This document shows positions 1 through 8,923 of a stretch of 64,000 nt of DNA, in pieces. The translations under genes and the position numbers were made by a program. Positions within the stretch are counted from its first letter, which is position 1, and each line of letters opens with the position of its first letter. The notes under the pieces were generated by a model. The model ran no database searches, was not told the origin of the DNA, and saw only the letters and a program-made list of their open reading frames with translations. Origin of the DNA: Flemingiibacterium sp045649205 (GTDB taxonomy: Bacteria; Bacillota; Clostridia; Oscillospirales; CAG-272); NCBI GenBank assembly GCA_045649205.1, contig JAZRPJ010000187.1:1-64000 (forward strand), given 5' to 3'.

Positions 1-342
1 CTCTTCATCGACAAGGACGGCGGTGTAAATATTGAGGACTGCGAAAGAGTAAGCCGCAAGGTTAACGACAAGCTCGATGAGCTCGACCCCATTAAGGAGG
101 AATACATTTTTGAGGTTTCCTCGCCCGGTATTGACCGCAAGTTAACCCGCGACTGGCATTTTGAAAAAGCCATCGGCAAAGAGGTTGACTTAAAGCTTTT
201 TGCGCCCTTTGAAGGCAGCAAGACGCTCACAGGCACACTCACAGGCTATGACCATTCTCTTTTGTCAATAAAGTTGGGCGAAAGAGTTGTAAGAATAGAA
301 AAAGGCAAGACTTCATCCGTAAGGCTTGCGATTACATTCTGA
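1..342 (+). CDS. rimP: Ribosome maturation factor RimP, 5'-truncated by the window edge
   Basis: Frame 1 is open from the first base to a TGA at 340-342 and lacks a start, so only the last 113 codons are present. The segment VSSPGIDRKLTRDWHF is the RimP family core, followed by the small C-terminal SH3-like domain that contacts the 30S subunit. RimP helps assemble the 30S head. It lies 27 bp before nusA, the standard rimP-nusA-infB order, which supports the call. Confidence 0.93.
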   Translation, partial: LFIDKDGGVNIEDCERVSRKVNDKLDELDPIKEEYIFEVSSPGIDRKLTRDWHFEKAIGKEVDLKLFAPFEGSKTLTGTLTGYDHSLLSIKLGERVVRIEKGKTSSVRLAITF

Positions 343-369
343 TAAGAGAAAGGAGCTAATGACAGCATC

Positions 370-1410
370 ATGAAAGCAAACAAAGAACTCATTGCAGCAT
401 TGGATGCACTTGAGAAAGAAAAGAAAATATCCAAGGAGGTTATGTGCGAAGCCTTGGAAACAGCCCTCATCACAGCTTACAAGAAAAACTACGGTCCCAA
501 CTTTGTATGCTATGCAACAGTTGACCGCAAGAGTGGCGCAATGAAGGTATGGGCTGAAAAGACAGTTGTTGAAGTTGTAGAAGATGAATCAAGCGAAATG
601 ACACTTGAGGAAGCAAGAGAAATTTCTATCCGTTACCAGATCGGCGACGTGGTTGAGCTTCCCGCAGACCCTGCAAAGTTCGGCAGAATTGCCGCACAGA
701 CAGCTAAGCAGATGGTTGTACAGAAAATTCGTGAGGCTGAACGCGGAAATGTGTTCATGCAGTACTCCGATAAGGAAAATGACGTTCTGACAGGTAAGGT
801 TGTAAAGATTGAAAAGAAGGGCATTTATCTTGATATGGGTAATGCCGAAGCTCTCCTTGCTCCCAGCGAACAGATTCCCGGCGAAGTTCTTAATGTAGGC
901 GATGTTGTAAAGGTTTACATTTTAGAGGTTAAGAAGTCTACAAAGGCTCTTCAGCTTCTTGTTTCCAGAACACATCCCGGCATGGTTAAAAAGTTCTTCT
1001 CCCACGAAGTTCCCGAAATTCAGGACGGAACAGTTGTTATCAAGTCTATCGCCCGCGAAGCAGGCAGCAGAACAAAGATTTCTGTTTACTCTGACAATGA
1101 AAACGTTGATGCAGTAGGTAGCTGTGTTGGCCCCAAGGGTGCAAGAGTAGCAGCAGTTGTTGATGCTCTCGGCGGTGAAAAAGTTGATATTATTCTCTAT
1201 GACGAGGATATTGCAAAGTACATCAGTGCAGCTCTCAATCCCGCAACTGTTTCCACTGTAAAGATTGACGAAGAAGCAAAGAGCGCATTTGTAACAGTAC
1301 CGGATTTCCAGCTTTCTCTTGCTATCGGCAAGGAAGGTCAGAACGCACGTCTTGCAGCACGCCTTACAGGCTGGAAGATCGACATCAAGGGCGACTCTCA
1401 GGCTAACTGA
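370..1410 (+). CDS. nusA: Transcription termination/antitermination factor NusA
   Basis: A 346-residue protein. The N-terminal RNA-polymerase-binding domain (about 1-125) is followed by an S1 RNA-binding domain (about 135-200, beginning DVLTGKVVKIEKKGIYLDMG) and two KH domains (about 205-345) containing GSCVGPKGARV and LAIGKEGQNARLA, the paired GxxG-type loops. It lacks the acidic repeats of proteobacterial NusA, and its length fits Firmicutes forms. NusA modulates pausing, Rho-independent termination and antitermination. An AAAGGAG-type site lies upstream of the ATG. Operon with rimP, rnpM, the L7Ae-like gene and infB. Confidence 0.97.
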   Translation: MKANKELIAALDALEKEKKISKEVMCEALETALITAYKKNYGPNFVCYATVDRKSGAMKVWAEKTVVEVVEDESSEMTLEEAREISIRYQIGDVVELPADPAKFGRIAAQTAKQMVVQKIREAERGNVFMQYSDKENDVLTGKVVKIEKKGIYLDMGNAEALLAPSEQIPGEVLNVGDVVKVYILEVKKSTKALQLLVSRTHPGMVKKFFSHEVPEIQDGTVVIKSIAREAGSRTKISVYSDNENVDAVGSCVGPKGARVAAVVDALGGEKVDIILYDEDIAKYISAALNPATVSTVKIDEEAKSAFVTVPDFQLSLAIGKEGQNARLAARLTGWKIDIKGDSQAN

Positions 1411-1427
1411 TAAAGGAGTTGTTTAAG

Positions 1428-1682
1428 TTGAGCACTCCCGAAAGAATGTGCGTAGTGTGCAGAAAAATGCAGGAAAAGAAAAACCTTATAAGGGTTGTCA
1501 AAAACAAGGACGGCGAAATAAGCTATGACCCCACAGGCAAAATGCCCGGCAGGGGAGCATATTTGTGCAGAAGTCGTGAATGCTTTGACCGTCTCCCTAA
1601 AACAAAGGGCTTTGAGCGCTCTTTAAAATGTTTTGTTCCTGCCGAGGTTTTTTCTGCAGTAAATGAAAAAATTGGGGAATGA
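1428..1682 (+). CDS. rnpM: YlxR/DUF448 family RNA-binding protein (RnpM)
   Basis: An 84-residue basic protein with the family signature ERMCVVCRKMQEKKNLIRVV near the N terminus and GRGAYLCRSRECFDR in the middle. In Bacillus the homologue binds RNase P RNA and modulates its activity; that role is from family knowledge. A TTG at 1419 would overlap the ribosome binding site AAAGGAG (1412-1418), so the TTG at 1428 with a 9-base spacing is the better start. It sits between nusA and the L7Ae-like gene as in most Firmicutes. Confidence 0.9.
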   Translation: MSTPERMCVVCRKMQEKKNLIRVVKNKDGEISYDPTGKMPGRGAYLCRSRECFDRLPKTKGFERSLKCFVPAEVFSAVNEKIGE

Positions 1683-1687
1683 TTTAA

Positions 1688-2002
1688 TTGACAAATAAAA
1701 TTCTTGGAATGACCGGTCTTGCAGTAAGAGCAGGAAAGGTAAAATTCGGTGTATTTCTCACATTGGCGGCATGTGACGAAGGAAAGGCAAAGCTTGTAAT
1801 AATGCCTTCAGATATCGGCACCAGTAACCGCCGCAGTATAGAAGCAAAGTGCAAAAACACCTCTGTCCCCTGCATCTGCGTGGCAGACAAAGAGTCGCTC
1901 AGCAAAGCAGTTGGCAAAAAGGATACTGTTGCACTTGCCGTATGTGACGAAAACTTCAAATCGGCAATTCTAAAATTATATGGAGGTGGCATTGATGGCT
2001 AA
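1688..2002 (+). CDS. L7Ae/L30e/S12e/Gadd45 family RNA-binding protein (YlxQ-like)
   Basis: A 104-residue protein starting at TTG, with the compact alpha/beta L7Ae fold pattern: GLAVRAGKVKFG near the start, then AKLVIMPSDIGTSNRRSIEAKC, the nucleic-acid-contacting segment that usually carries a kink-turn binding motif. Homologues (YlxQ) bind kink-turn RNA; the cellular role is not settled. It starts 5 bases after the rnpM stop and its end overlaps the infB start by 8 bases, consistent with translational coupling in the nusA-infB operon. Confidence 0.85.
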   Translation: MTNKILGMTGLAVRAGKVKFGVFLTLAACDEGKAKLVIMPSDIGTSNRRSIEAKCKNTSVPCICVADKESLSKAVGKKDTVALAVCDENFKSAILKLYGGGIDG

Positions 2003-4256
2003 ACCTAAGATTCATGAAATTTCAAAGCAGTTCGGTGTTCCCAATAAGGAAATTCTTGAAGTGCTTAATAAGTATAATGTAACCGGCAAAAGCTATATGA
2101 GTTCTCTTGAACCTCATGAGATGGATATTCTTCTTGAATATTACACACAGAAGAATGACAAGGGCGAAGATTTAGAGGCATTTCTCCGTTCTCAGTTTGC
2201 TGTGAAGGAAGAAGCTCCCGCCAAGCAGGAAGCCAAGAAGGAAAAGAGCGAGGAAGCTCCCGCTGAGGAAAAGATTTCCCGCAAGAAGGAAGTAAGATAC
2301 GTTGACACACGTACAAATGCGGTTGACCTTGACCAGCAGCTTAAAACCGAAAAAGCAGAAAGCCTTGTTAACGTTCATATCAAGGACACAGAAACAAGCA
2401 AGCAGAAGATAAAGAAGAACAAGAATAAGAACCAGAATCAGGGCAAGAAGAACCAGCAGCCCGAAGATGTTATGGAAAAGAAGCAGAAGGAAAAGAAGCC
2501 GGAAAAGCTTCACATTCTTATTCCCGACGAAATCACTGTTGGCGACCTTGCAAAGGAACTCAAGTGCAGCCCTGTTGAAGTTATCAAGCGCCTTATGCAG
2601 CTTGGCATTATGGCAACTGTTAACCAGGCAATCGGTTTTGATGAAGCAAGCATGATCGCCGAGGATATGGGCGCAGAGGTAGAAAGAGAAATTATCGTTA
2701 CAGCTGAAGATAAGCTCTTCAACGACACACCCGACGACGAGAAGGACCTTCTTCCCCGTCCTCCCGTTGTTGTTGTAATGGGTCACGTTGACCATGGTAA
2801 AACATCTCTTCTTGACTGTATCAGAAATGCAAACGTTACCGCAACAGAAGCAGGCGGTATTACACAGCACATTGGTGCATATACAGTAACTGTTGACGGA
2901 AAGAAGATAACTTTCCTGGACACACCCGGTCACGAAGCCTTCACAGCTATGAGACTTCGTGGTGCAATGGTAACAGATATTGCAATTATCGTTGTTGCGG
3001 CTGACGACGGCATCATGCCCCAGACAGTTGAAGCTATCAACCACGCAAAGGCTGCAGAGGTTTCCATTATTGTTGCTATTAACAAGATTGACCGCGAAGG
3101 CGCTAACCCCGACAGAGTTAAGCAGGAACTCACTGAGCATGGTATCGTTCCCGAAGAATGGGGCGGCGACACAGTATGCGTTGAGGTTTCCGCAAAGCAG
3201 AATATCGGTATTGACAACCTTCTTGAAATGCTTACTCTTACAGCAGAATTGAAGGAACTGAAGGCTAACCCCAACAGACAGGCTAAGGGTACAGTTGTTG
3301 AATCCAAGCTCGATAAGGGCCGTGGTCCTGTTGCAACAGTATTGGTACAGAACGGTACTTTAAAGGCAGGCGACATTATTGTTGCAGGCACAGCAGTGGG
3401 CAGAGTAAGAGCAATGACTGACCACAATGGCAAGAAGATTAAGGAGGCAGGTCCCTCCACACCCGTTGAAATTATCGGTCTTTCCGAAACACCCGAAGGT
3501 GGCGATACATTCTACGTTGTAGACGACGAAAGAGCCGCTCGTAACGTGGTTGAAGCAAGAAAGCAGAAGATTAAGGACGAAAAGGTTAAGGCAGCTACAA
3601 AGGTAAGCCTTGACAATCTCTTCGATGTGCTCAACGAAGGTGCAATGAAGACACTTAACATTATCGTTAAGGCGGACGTTCAGGGAAGCGTTGAAGCCGT
3701 TAAGCAGTCTCTTGAAAAGATTTCCAATGAGGAAGTTAAGGTAAGAGTTATCCACGGTGCAGTAGGTGCCATCACAGAAAGCGACGTTACACTTGCAGCT
3801 GCAAGTAGTGCTATTATTGTAGGCTTTAATGTTCGTCCCGATGCAGGTGCAAGAAGCGCAAGCGACTCTAACGATGTCGACATCCGCACATATCGCATCA
3901 TTTACGAAGCTATTGAAGAAATTGAAGCTGCGATGAAGGGTATGCTCGCACCTAAGTTCCGTGAAGCAGTTATCGGTCATGCTGATATCCGTGACACATT
4001 TAAGGTTTCCGGTGTTGGTACAATCGCAGGTGCTTATGTAACTGATGGTAAGATTGTACGTCACTGTCAGGTAAGAATTGTACGTGACGGTATTGTTATC
4101 CATGAAGGCATGCTTTCCTCTCTTAAGAGATTCAAGGACGACGCCAAGGAAGTTGCATCCGGCTACGAATGCGGTATGGGCTTTGAAAACTATAACGACA
4201 TCAAGGTTGGCGACAATGTTGAATGCTTCGTAATGGAAGAAATCAAACAAGCATAA
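1995..4256 (+). CDS. infB: Translation initiation factor IF-2
   Basis: A 753-residue GTPase that places initiator tRNA on the 30S subunit. An N-terminal IF2_N module is followed by a Lys/Glu-rich linker (about 70-170), a second IF2_N region and the G domain with GHVDHGKTS (G1), DTPGHEAF (G3) and NKID (G4), then domains II, III and the C-terminal fMet-tRNA-binding domain. I chose the ATG at 1995 because GGAGGTGG ends about 5 bases upstream; an ATG at 1980 precedes that site. Short Firmicutes-type linker compared with enterobacterial IF-2. Confidence 0.97.
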   Translation: MAKPKIHEISKQFGVPNKEILEVLNKYNVTGKSYMSSLEPHEMDILLEYYTQKNDKGEDLEAFLRSQFAVKEEAPAKQEAKKEKSEEAPAEEKISRKKEVRYVDTRTNAVDLDQQLKTEKAESLVNVHIKDTETSKQKIKKNKNKNQNQGKKNQQPEDVMEKKQKEKKPEKLHILIPDEITVGDLAKELKCSPVEVIKRLMQLGIMATVNQAIGFDEASMIAEDMGAEVEREIIVTAEDKLFNDTPDDEKDLLPRPPVVVVMGHVDHGKTSLLDCIRNANVTATEAGGITQHIGAYTVTVDGKKITFLDTPGHEAFTAMRLRGAMVTDIAIIVVAADDGIMPQTVEAINHAKAAEVSIIVAINKIDREGANPDRVKQELTEHGIVPEEWGGDTVCVEVSAKQNIGIDNLLEMLTLTAELKELKANPNRQAKGTVVESKLDKGRGPVATVLVQNGTLKAGDIIVAGTAVGRVRAMTDHNGKKIKEAGPSTPVEIIGLSETPEGGDTFYVVDDERAARNVVEARKQKIKDEKVKAATKVSLDNLFDVLNEGAMKTLNIIVKADVQGSVEAVKQSLEKISNEEVKVRVIHGAVGAITESDVTLAAASSAIIVGFNVRPDAGARSASDSNDVDIRTYRIIYEAIEEIEAAMKGMLAPKFREAVIGHADIRDTFKVSGVGTIAGAYVTDGKIVRHCQVRIVRDGIVIHEGMLSSLKRFKDDAKEVASGYECGMGFENYNDIKVGDNVECFVMEEIKQA

Positions 4257-4292
4257 GCATGTTTGATTAATGAATTAAAGGATTGATAAATT

Positions 4293-4667
4293 ATGGCTAA
4301 TTATCAGAGAACTGACAGAATATCTGAAGAGGTTAAAAAGCATCTTTCGGATATTATACGTGAATTAAAGGACCCTCGAATTCCGCTTATGACAAGCGTT
4401 GTTTCCGTTTCTGTCACAAAGGACTTAAAGTATGCCAAGGCATATATAAGCATTATGGGTGACGAAGAGACAAAAAAGGAAGCATTGAAGGGTTTAAAGA
4501 GCGCGGCGGGCTTTATCCGCAAGGAAATCGGTTCCCGTGTACTTCTCCGAGCACTGCCCGAGTTTCACTTTGAGCTCGATAATTCCATCGAACACGGTGC
4601 TCATATTAACGAGCTTTTACAGTCCGTTATTAAAAACACATCTTCTGAAGAAGCAGAAGAAAACTAA
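4293..4667 (+). CDS. rbfA: 30S ribosome-binding factor RbfA
   Basis: A 124-residue protein with the RbfA KH-like fold: RISEEVKKHLSDII at the N terminus, the interhelical segment DPRIPLMTSVVSVSVTKDLKYAKAYIS split around strand 2, and ALPEFHFELDNSIEHGAHINELL at the end. RbfA assists maturation of 16S rRNA at the helix 1/neck region. It is the last gene of the nusA-infB operon and is followed by a strong terminator. Confidence 0.95.
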   Translation: MANYQRTDRISEEVKKHLSDIIRELKDPRIPLMTSVVSVSVTKDLKYAKAYISIMGDEETKKEALKGLKSAAGFIRKEIGSRVLLRALPEFHFELDNSIEHGAHINELLQSVIKNTSSEEAEEN

Positions 4668-4674
4668 AAAACTG

Positions 4675-4707
4675 AAAGGGGCTTGGGTTTATCCCCAAGC
4701 CCCTTTT
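4675..4707 (+). terminator. Rho-independent terminator after rbfA
   Basis: A GC-rich inverted repeat AAGGGGCTTGGG / CCCAAGCCCCTT with a short TTTAT-type loop and ending in TTTT, 8 bases past the rbfA stop. It separates the nusA-infB operon from nrnA-truB-ribF. Confidence 0.88.
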
Positions 4708-4757
4708 AAACTAATAAGTAATAGTGAAGAGTGAATAAGTTATTAAGGAGCAATATT

Positions 4758-5711
4758 ATGAATCCCCTCTCCTATCTTTTAACAAGAAAATCCGTAGCAC
4801 TTCTGCCCCATATTTCAACAGACTGGGATGCAATGGGCTCATGCATGGCTATACGCACAATTTTGCGCGACAGAGGCATTACTGCCGATATTATTATGCC
4901 CGATACCGCCCTTACAAACCACCTCTCCTTTATGGAAACAGATGTGCTCTTATATAACGAAAATGAAACATATAACTACGAAACAGTCTGCGGTGTAGAC
5001 GTAAGCACCATTGAGCGCTTGGGCGCAAATCAGCCCCTTTTCGAAGCGTCGGGTGACAAGGTCTGGATTGACCACCATATTTCCGACACTGTTTATGCGC
5101 CCATCAGCCGTGTTGAGCCTGACGCAGCCGCAACAGCCGAGGTTATATACCAAATGATGCTCGAAGACAACATTCCCCTTACAAAAAAGGTTGCGGAATA
5201 CCTCTACCTGGCACTTGCCTCGGACACAGGCAGTTTCCGTTATCAGAACACACGCCCCTTTTCTGCCAAGATGCTCGCTTCACTTATCGAAGCAGGTGCA
5301 GATGTGTCGGCGTTATCTAACGAGCTTTTCTTTAACAGCACCTATCCCCTTGTTAAGCTCCGCGGTGAGACAATCGGCACAATCGAGCTTTTTGCATCGG
5401 ACAAGGTGGGCACAGCATTTATAACCAAGGCCATGATGGAAAAGGTTGGTGCCACACGCAATGATGCAGGCGCACTTGCCGATGTGCCCAGAAGCATAGG
5501 CACAGTATGCATAAGCGCCGTTATAAAGGAAGAGGACGACGGTTTTTCCAAGGTGAGCTTCAGAAGCAAGGGCGCATATAACGTTGAAAAAATTGCGGCA
5601 ATCTTCGGTGGCGGAGGTCACGAAAAGGCTGCCGGCGCAACAATCAAGGGTACAGTCGAAGAGGTGCACGAAATGATACTTCCTCACCTCATAAAGGCGG
5701 TGGAGGAATGA
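4758..5711 (+). CDS. nrnA: DHH-family oligoribonuclease / pAp phosphatase (NrnA-like)
   Basis: A 317-residue DHH/DHHA1 phosphoesterase that degrades short RNA (nanoRNA) or dephosphorylates 3'-phosphoadenosine 5'-phosphate. Visible motifs: H18-x-S-T-D22-W-D24 and GS in the first metal site, a GVD motif near 78-80, the DHH triad at residues 105-107 (WIDHHIS), and the DHHA1 GGGGHEKAAG segment near the C terminus. I prefer ATG 4758, which has AAGGAG 7 bases upstream, over a GTG at 4731. Its stop overlaps the truB start (ATGA). Confidence 0.93.
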   Translation: MNPLSYLLTRKSVALLPHISTDWDAMGSCMAIRTILRDRGITADIIMPDTALTNHLSFMETDVLLYNENETYNYETVCGVDVSTIERLGANQPLFEASGDKVWIDHHISDTVYAPISRVEPDAAATAEVIYQMMLEDNIPLTKKVAEYLYLALASDTGSFRYQNTRPFSAKMLASLIEAGADVSALSNELFFNSTYPLVKLRGETIGTIELFASDKVGTAFITKAMMEKVGATRNDAGALADVPRSIGTVCISAVIKEEDDGFSKVSFRSKGAYNVEKIAAIFGGGGHEKAAGATIKGTVEEVHEMILPHLIKAVEE

Positions 5712-6571
5712 AAGGTATCGTTATAATGGACAAGCCTCTTTCTGTAACCAGCTTTAAGGCATTAGGCATTATAAAAAAAGCATTCGGCACAAAGCGTGTG
5801 GGACATACGGGCACCCTCGACCCCGACGCAACAGGTGTTCTGCCTATTTTAGTGGGCAATGCAACGAGAGCTGCCGAGCTCATTGTTTCAACAGACAAGG
5901 AATATGTAACTAAAATTAAATTAGGTGTTAAAACAGACACCTTGGACCTTTCAGGCACAATTCTCGAAGAAAGAGAAGTTCATGTTACCGAAGAGGATAT
6001 AAAGAGTACTGTAGCATCCTTTGTGGGAGATATAGAGCAGATACCGCCAATGTATTCAGCCATCAGCGTAAACGGGCAGAGACTCCACACTCTTGCAAGG
6101 CAAGGGATTGAAGTTGAGCGCGCGCCCAGGAAGATAACCGTTCATGAAATTGAAATTTTGGATATATCACTTCCATACATTACCCTCAGAGTAAGCTGCT
6201 CCAAGGGTACATACATCCGTACTCTCGCTGAGGATATCGGCAATGCATTAGGCACCTTAGGTGCCGTTGCCACCTTGAGGCGAACAAAAACAGGCGTTTT
6301 TTCTCTTTCGGATGCACACACTCCCGAGGAAATAACAGAAAATCCTGCAGGGTGCATTCTTCCGTTGGACACTTGCTTTATGGAGTATGAGCGTGTTGAC
6401 CTTGACGAAAGAAAATCAGGTATGGTGAAAAATGGCGTGCCTATTTATTTCAACAAGCATAAAGGACAAACCTTAAGAGTGTACGACAACACAGGCGACT
6501 TTATAGCTCTTTCCCGTGTTGAGGAAATTGACGGCACTTATTGCCTCAAAATGATTAAGGGGTTTTATTAA
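5708..6571 (+). CDS. truB: tRNA pseudouridine(55) synthase TruB
   Basis: A 287-residue pseudouridine synthase that modifies U55 in the T-loop of most tRNAs. The catalytic motif GTLDPDATGVLP places the catalytic Asp at residue 38; PPMYSAISVNGQRLH and CSKGTYIRTLAEDIG are further family blocks. The residue after GTLDP is Asp rather than the usual Leu, which is not known to matter. Start overlaps the nrnA stop by 4 bases and the stop overlaps the ribF start by 1 base, so the three genes are translationally coupled. Confidence 0.96.
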   Translation: MKGIVIMDKPLSVTSFKALGIIKKAFGTKRVGHTGTLDPDATGVLPILVGNATRAAELIVSTDKEYVTKIKLGVKTDTLDLSGTILEEREVHVTEEDIKSTVASFVGDIEQIPPMYSAISVNGQRLHTLARQGIEVERAPRKITVHEIEILDISLPYITLRVSCSKGTYIRTLAEDIGNALGTLGAVATLRRTKTGVFSLSDAHTPEEITENPAGCILPLDTCFMEYERVDLDERKSGMVKNGVPIYFNKHKGQTLRVYDNTGDFIALSRVEEIDGTYCLKMIKGFY

Positions 6572-7455
6572 TGGAAAAATCAGTATGCGCACTGGGCTTT
6601 TTTGACGGCGTGCATGAAGCACACCTTCAGATTTTAAACGAATGTGTAGCCTACGCAAAAGCGCAAGGCTTAAAGAGCATAGCTCTCACCTTTGAAAAGT
6701 CCCCTGCGGAATATTTCGGAAAAAAAATAAAATATCTCACAAGCCTTTCACACAAAAAGGAGCTCATGCTTTCACTGGGGATAGACGAAGTCGTGGTGCT
6801 TCCCTGTAACGAAGAGACCCTCTCCCTATCTCCCGAAGCGTTTATTGACAGCATTCTTATTGAACGGCTCAATGCAAAGGCTTTGTTTTGCGGCTTCAAC
6901 TATACCTTTGGCAAAAACGCAAAGGGAAACACGGTGGTTCTGACCGCTCTTTGTAATGAGCGCAGCATCGATGTTATGGTCATGCCTTGTATGACAGATT
7001 ACGGCGTAACGGTGTCGTCAACGGAAATACGCCTTGCTCTTTCAAAAGGCGAAATTGAACACGCAAACAGTCTTTTAACCCGTCCCTTTGAAGTTCGTGG
7101 CAAGGTTTCTGCAGGCAAACACCTGGGCAGACAGCTGGGCTTCCCTACAGCAAATATTTATCCCGAAAGCATTCCCGATATGCCATATGGCGTATATGCC
7201 ACCAAAACACTTATTGGCGAGGAGGAATATATCTCCGTTACAAATGTTGGCACAAACCCGACTGTTGAAGATAACAACTTGAGGATTGAAACTTATATTG
7301 CAGACTTTGACGGCGATATTTATGAGCAGGGAATTAAAGTGAGGTTTTATAAATTCTTACGCCCTGAAAAAAAGTTTGCCTCCGTTGAGGAGCTAAAGGC
7401 ACAGATTTCAGCCGATACCGAAAACAGTATAAATTACTTCAAAAAACTGCACTGA
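6571..7455 (+). CDS. ribF: Bifunctional riboflavin kinase / FAD synthetase RibF
   Basis: A 294-residue fusion: an N-terminal FMN adenylyltransferase domain (about 1-165) and a C-terminal flavokinase domain (about 170-294) with GRQLGFPTANIYP and a PYGVYA block. It makes FMN and FAD. The nucleotidyltransferase motif reads GFFDGVHEAH, so the usual small residue of HxGH is Ala17 rather than Gly. Start overlaps the truB stop by one base; the stop codon lies in the loop of the following terminator. Confidence 0.94.
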   Translation: MEKSVCALGFFDGVHEAHLQILNECVAYAKAQGLKSIALTFEKSPAEYFGKKIKYLTSLSHKKELMLSLGIDEVVVLPCNEETLSLSPEAFIDSILIERLNAKALFCGFNYTFGKNAKGNTVVLTALCNERSIDVMVMPCMTDYGVTVSSTEIRLALSKGEIEHANSLLTRPFEVRGKVSAGKHLGRQLGFPTANIYPESIPDMPYGVYATKTLIGEEEYISVTNVGTNPTVEDNNLRIETYIADFDGDIYEQGIKVRFYKFLRPEKKFASVEELKAQISADTENSINYFKKLH

Positions 7456-7469
7456 TGTGCAGTTTTTTT
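7441..7469 (+). terminator. Rho-independent terminator overlapping the end of ribF
   Basis: Twelve-base perfect arms (7441-7452 and 7457-7468) with loop TGAT and a T run. The ribF stop codon TGA forms the loop, so the last four codons encode one arm of the terminator. Confidence 0.9.
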
Positions 7470-7499
7470 CATATTATGTAGGGAAAGGAATGATATATT

Positions 7500-8186
7500 A
7501 TGCCTTGTCCCAATTCAAAGGAATGCCCCGTTGCCTCTCTGCCTTATATTGTACGCGAGGGCGACACCTTATATAAAATAGCCGAGGCCTACTCAACCAC
7601 TGCAGAAAAAATAATGATGGCAAATGTCAATGTTAACCCCTACAACCTGAACCCCGGGCAGATATTGTGCATACCGCTTCCCAATGAGCAGTACCCCTCC
7701 TGTCGTACCACAAATTACTACATTGCACAAGAGGGCGACACGTTCTTTACAATAGGTCAAAAATTTGGCGTCAATACCGAGGAAATTATAAACGCAAACA
7801 TGGGTATAGAGCCCGAAAACATTTACACCGGTATTATACTTTGCATTCCCGTTGCTCCCTCGCCCGTTTGCCTGTCCTTGTCCCGGGAAGGAAATCGCAT
7901 TCGTGTCACCGACAAAAGAACAGGAAGCACGAAGAGCTATGAAAGCACCCTTACCTCTGACGGTGTACTTATACCCGGAAGAATAGTTCTCACAAAAAAA
8001 CGACTGGAGTCAGGAGATGCTGAAGGGGCAAAAGAGCTTTTATTCTCTCCTTATGAGTTTGGTATCCGCGGAAAATCCCAAATGAACGATTCTACGGGGC
8101 TTTTTGTTGTAACAGACAACGCCTCAATGCTTGAAATTTTCAATGCCTGCCCTGTAGGCACACTGCTGGAGGTGGAAGTAAAATGA
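7500..8186 (+). CDS. Double-LysM protein with unknown C-terminal domain
   Basis: A 228-residue protein with two LysM peptidoglycan-binding repeats (about 15-60, YIVREGDTLYKIAEAY...LCIP; and about 73-118, YIAQEGDTFFTIGQKF...LCIP) and a C-terminal region of about 105 residues that I do not recognise. There is no signal peptide: the N terminus is MPCPNSKECPVASLP, rich in Cys and Pro. Signal-less LysM proteins in spore formers are often spore-coat or cortex associated, which is inference here. The ATG follows GGGAAAGGAATG-type purines. Stop overlaps the next start by 4 bases. Confidence 0.85.
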   Translation: MPCPNSKECPVASLPYIVREGDTLYKIAEAYSTTAEKIMMANVNVNPYNLNPGQILCIPLPNEQYPSCRTTNYYIAQEGDTFFTIGQKFGVNTEEIINANMGIEPENIYTGIILCIPVAPSPVCLSLSREGNRIRVTDKRTGSTKSYESTLTSDGVLIPGRIVLTKKRLESGDAEGAKELLFSPYEFGIRGKSQMNDSTGLFVVTDNASMLEIFNACPVGTLLEVEVK

Positions 8187-8857
8187 GTTGCCCCATAGGC
8201 TCAGGATCCTACTCCATCCGCCCCGGAGATACCTTCGGATCAATTTCACGCACCTTAGGCATACCTCTCGCCGATCTGTTTCTTTTAAACCCGTTTGTTG
8301 ACCCCGACAGCTTGCAGGTAGGGCAAATTATCTGTATTGGTCAGGTTAACCGCCCCACAATCCCCTGCGACAGTGGCAATTACTATGTTGTGCGACGTGG
8401 TGACAGCGTGTATTCAATTGCTCGCACCTTTAACCTTACCGCAAACGATATTTTTGCTGCCAATCCCCGTCTTACGGAAAATCTTTTCATTGGCCAGGTT
8501 TTGTGCATTCCCGAAAATCCCGTACAGCTTGAATTTCGTGTGAACATAAGCGCAAAAAGTCTGTCTGTATACCGTGACGGCGTCCTTATTAAGGAATATC
8601 CCGTGGCAACAGGAAAGGAAAGCACCCCCACGCCAACAGGCACATTCACAGTTATAAACAAACAGCTTAACCCCGGCGGGCCTTACGGCACACGTTGGCT
8701 GGGGCTCAGTAAAAAAGGCTACGGTATTCACGGCACAAACGCTCCCGAATCCATTGGTACTGCCGCATCCAACGGCTGTATACGGATGTTTAATTCCGAC
8801 ATTGAAGAGCTGTTTGACATTACAAACACCGGCACAGTCGTGCGAATATTCCCATAG
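8183..8857 (+). CDS. LysM-L,D-transpeptidase (YkuD domain) protein
   Basis: A 224-residue protein with two LysM repeats (about 7-51 and 66-110) and a YkuD catalytic domain (about 115-224). The active-site pattern is present: HGTNAPESIGTAASNGCIRM, with the catalytic Cys at residue 199 and the upstream His in HGT. YkuD enzymes make 3-3 cross-links in peptidoglycan. As in Bacillus YkuD there is no signal peptide, pointing to a spore-related or non-classically exported protein. Overlaps the preceding LysM gene (ATGA), so the two are probably co-translated. Confidence 0.92.
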   Translation: MSCPIGSGSYSIRPGDTFGSISRTLGIPLADLFLLNPFVDPDSLQVGQIICIGQVNRPTIPCDSGNYYVVRRGDSVYSIARTFNLTANDIFAANPRLTENLFIGQVLCIPENPVQLEFRVNISAKSLSVYRDGVLIKEYPVATGKESTPTPTGTFTVINKQLNPGGPYGTRWLGLSKKGYGIHGTNAPESIGTAASNGCIRMFNSDIEELFDITNTGTVVRIFP

Positions 8858-8877
8858 GGTTCAGAATATATCGATAT

Positions 8878-8923
8878 AAAATAAAAGATGAAGCGACCAA
8901 AAGGTCGCTTCATCTTTTATTTT
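8878..8923. terminator. Bidirectional terminator with 21-bp perfect stem
   Basis: Arms 8878-8898 and 8903-8923 are perfect inverted copies around an AAAA loop, with A/T runs on both outer ends. It ends both the LysM-YkuD gene (plus) and mscS (minus); the mscS stop (8917-8919) lies inside the right arm. Confidence 0.93.

Noticed and set aside
2172..3140. A 322-codon open frame opposite infB
   Set aside because: Antisense to a highly conserved gene, low-complexity Leu/Cys composition, no family features.
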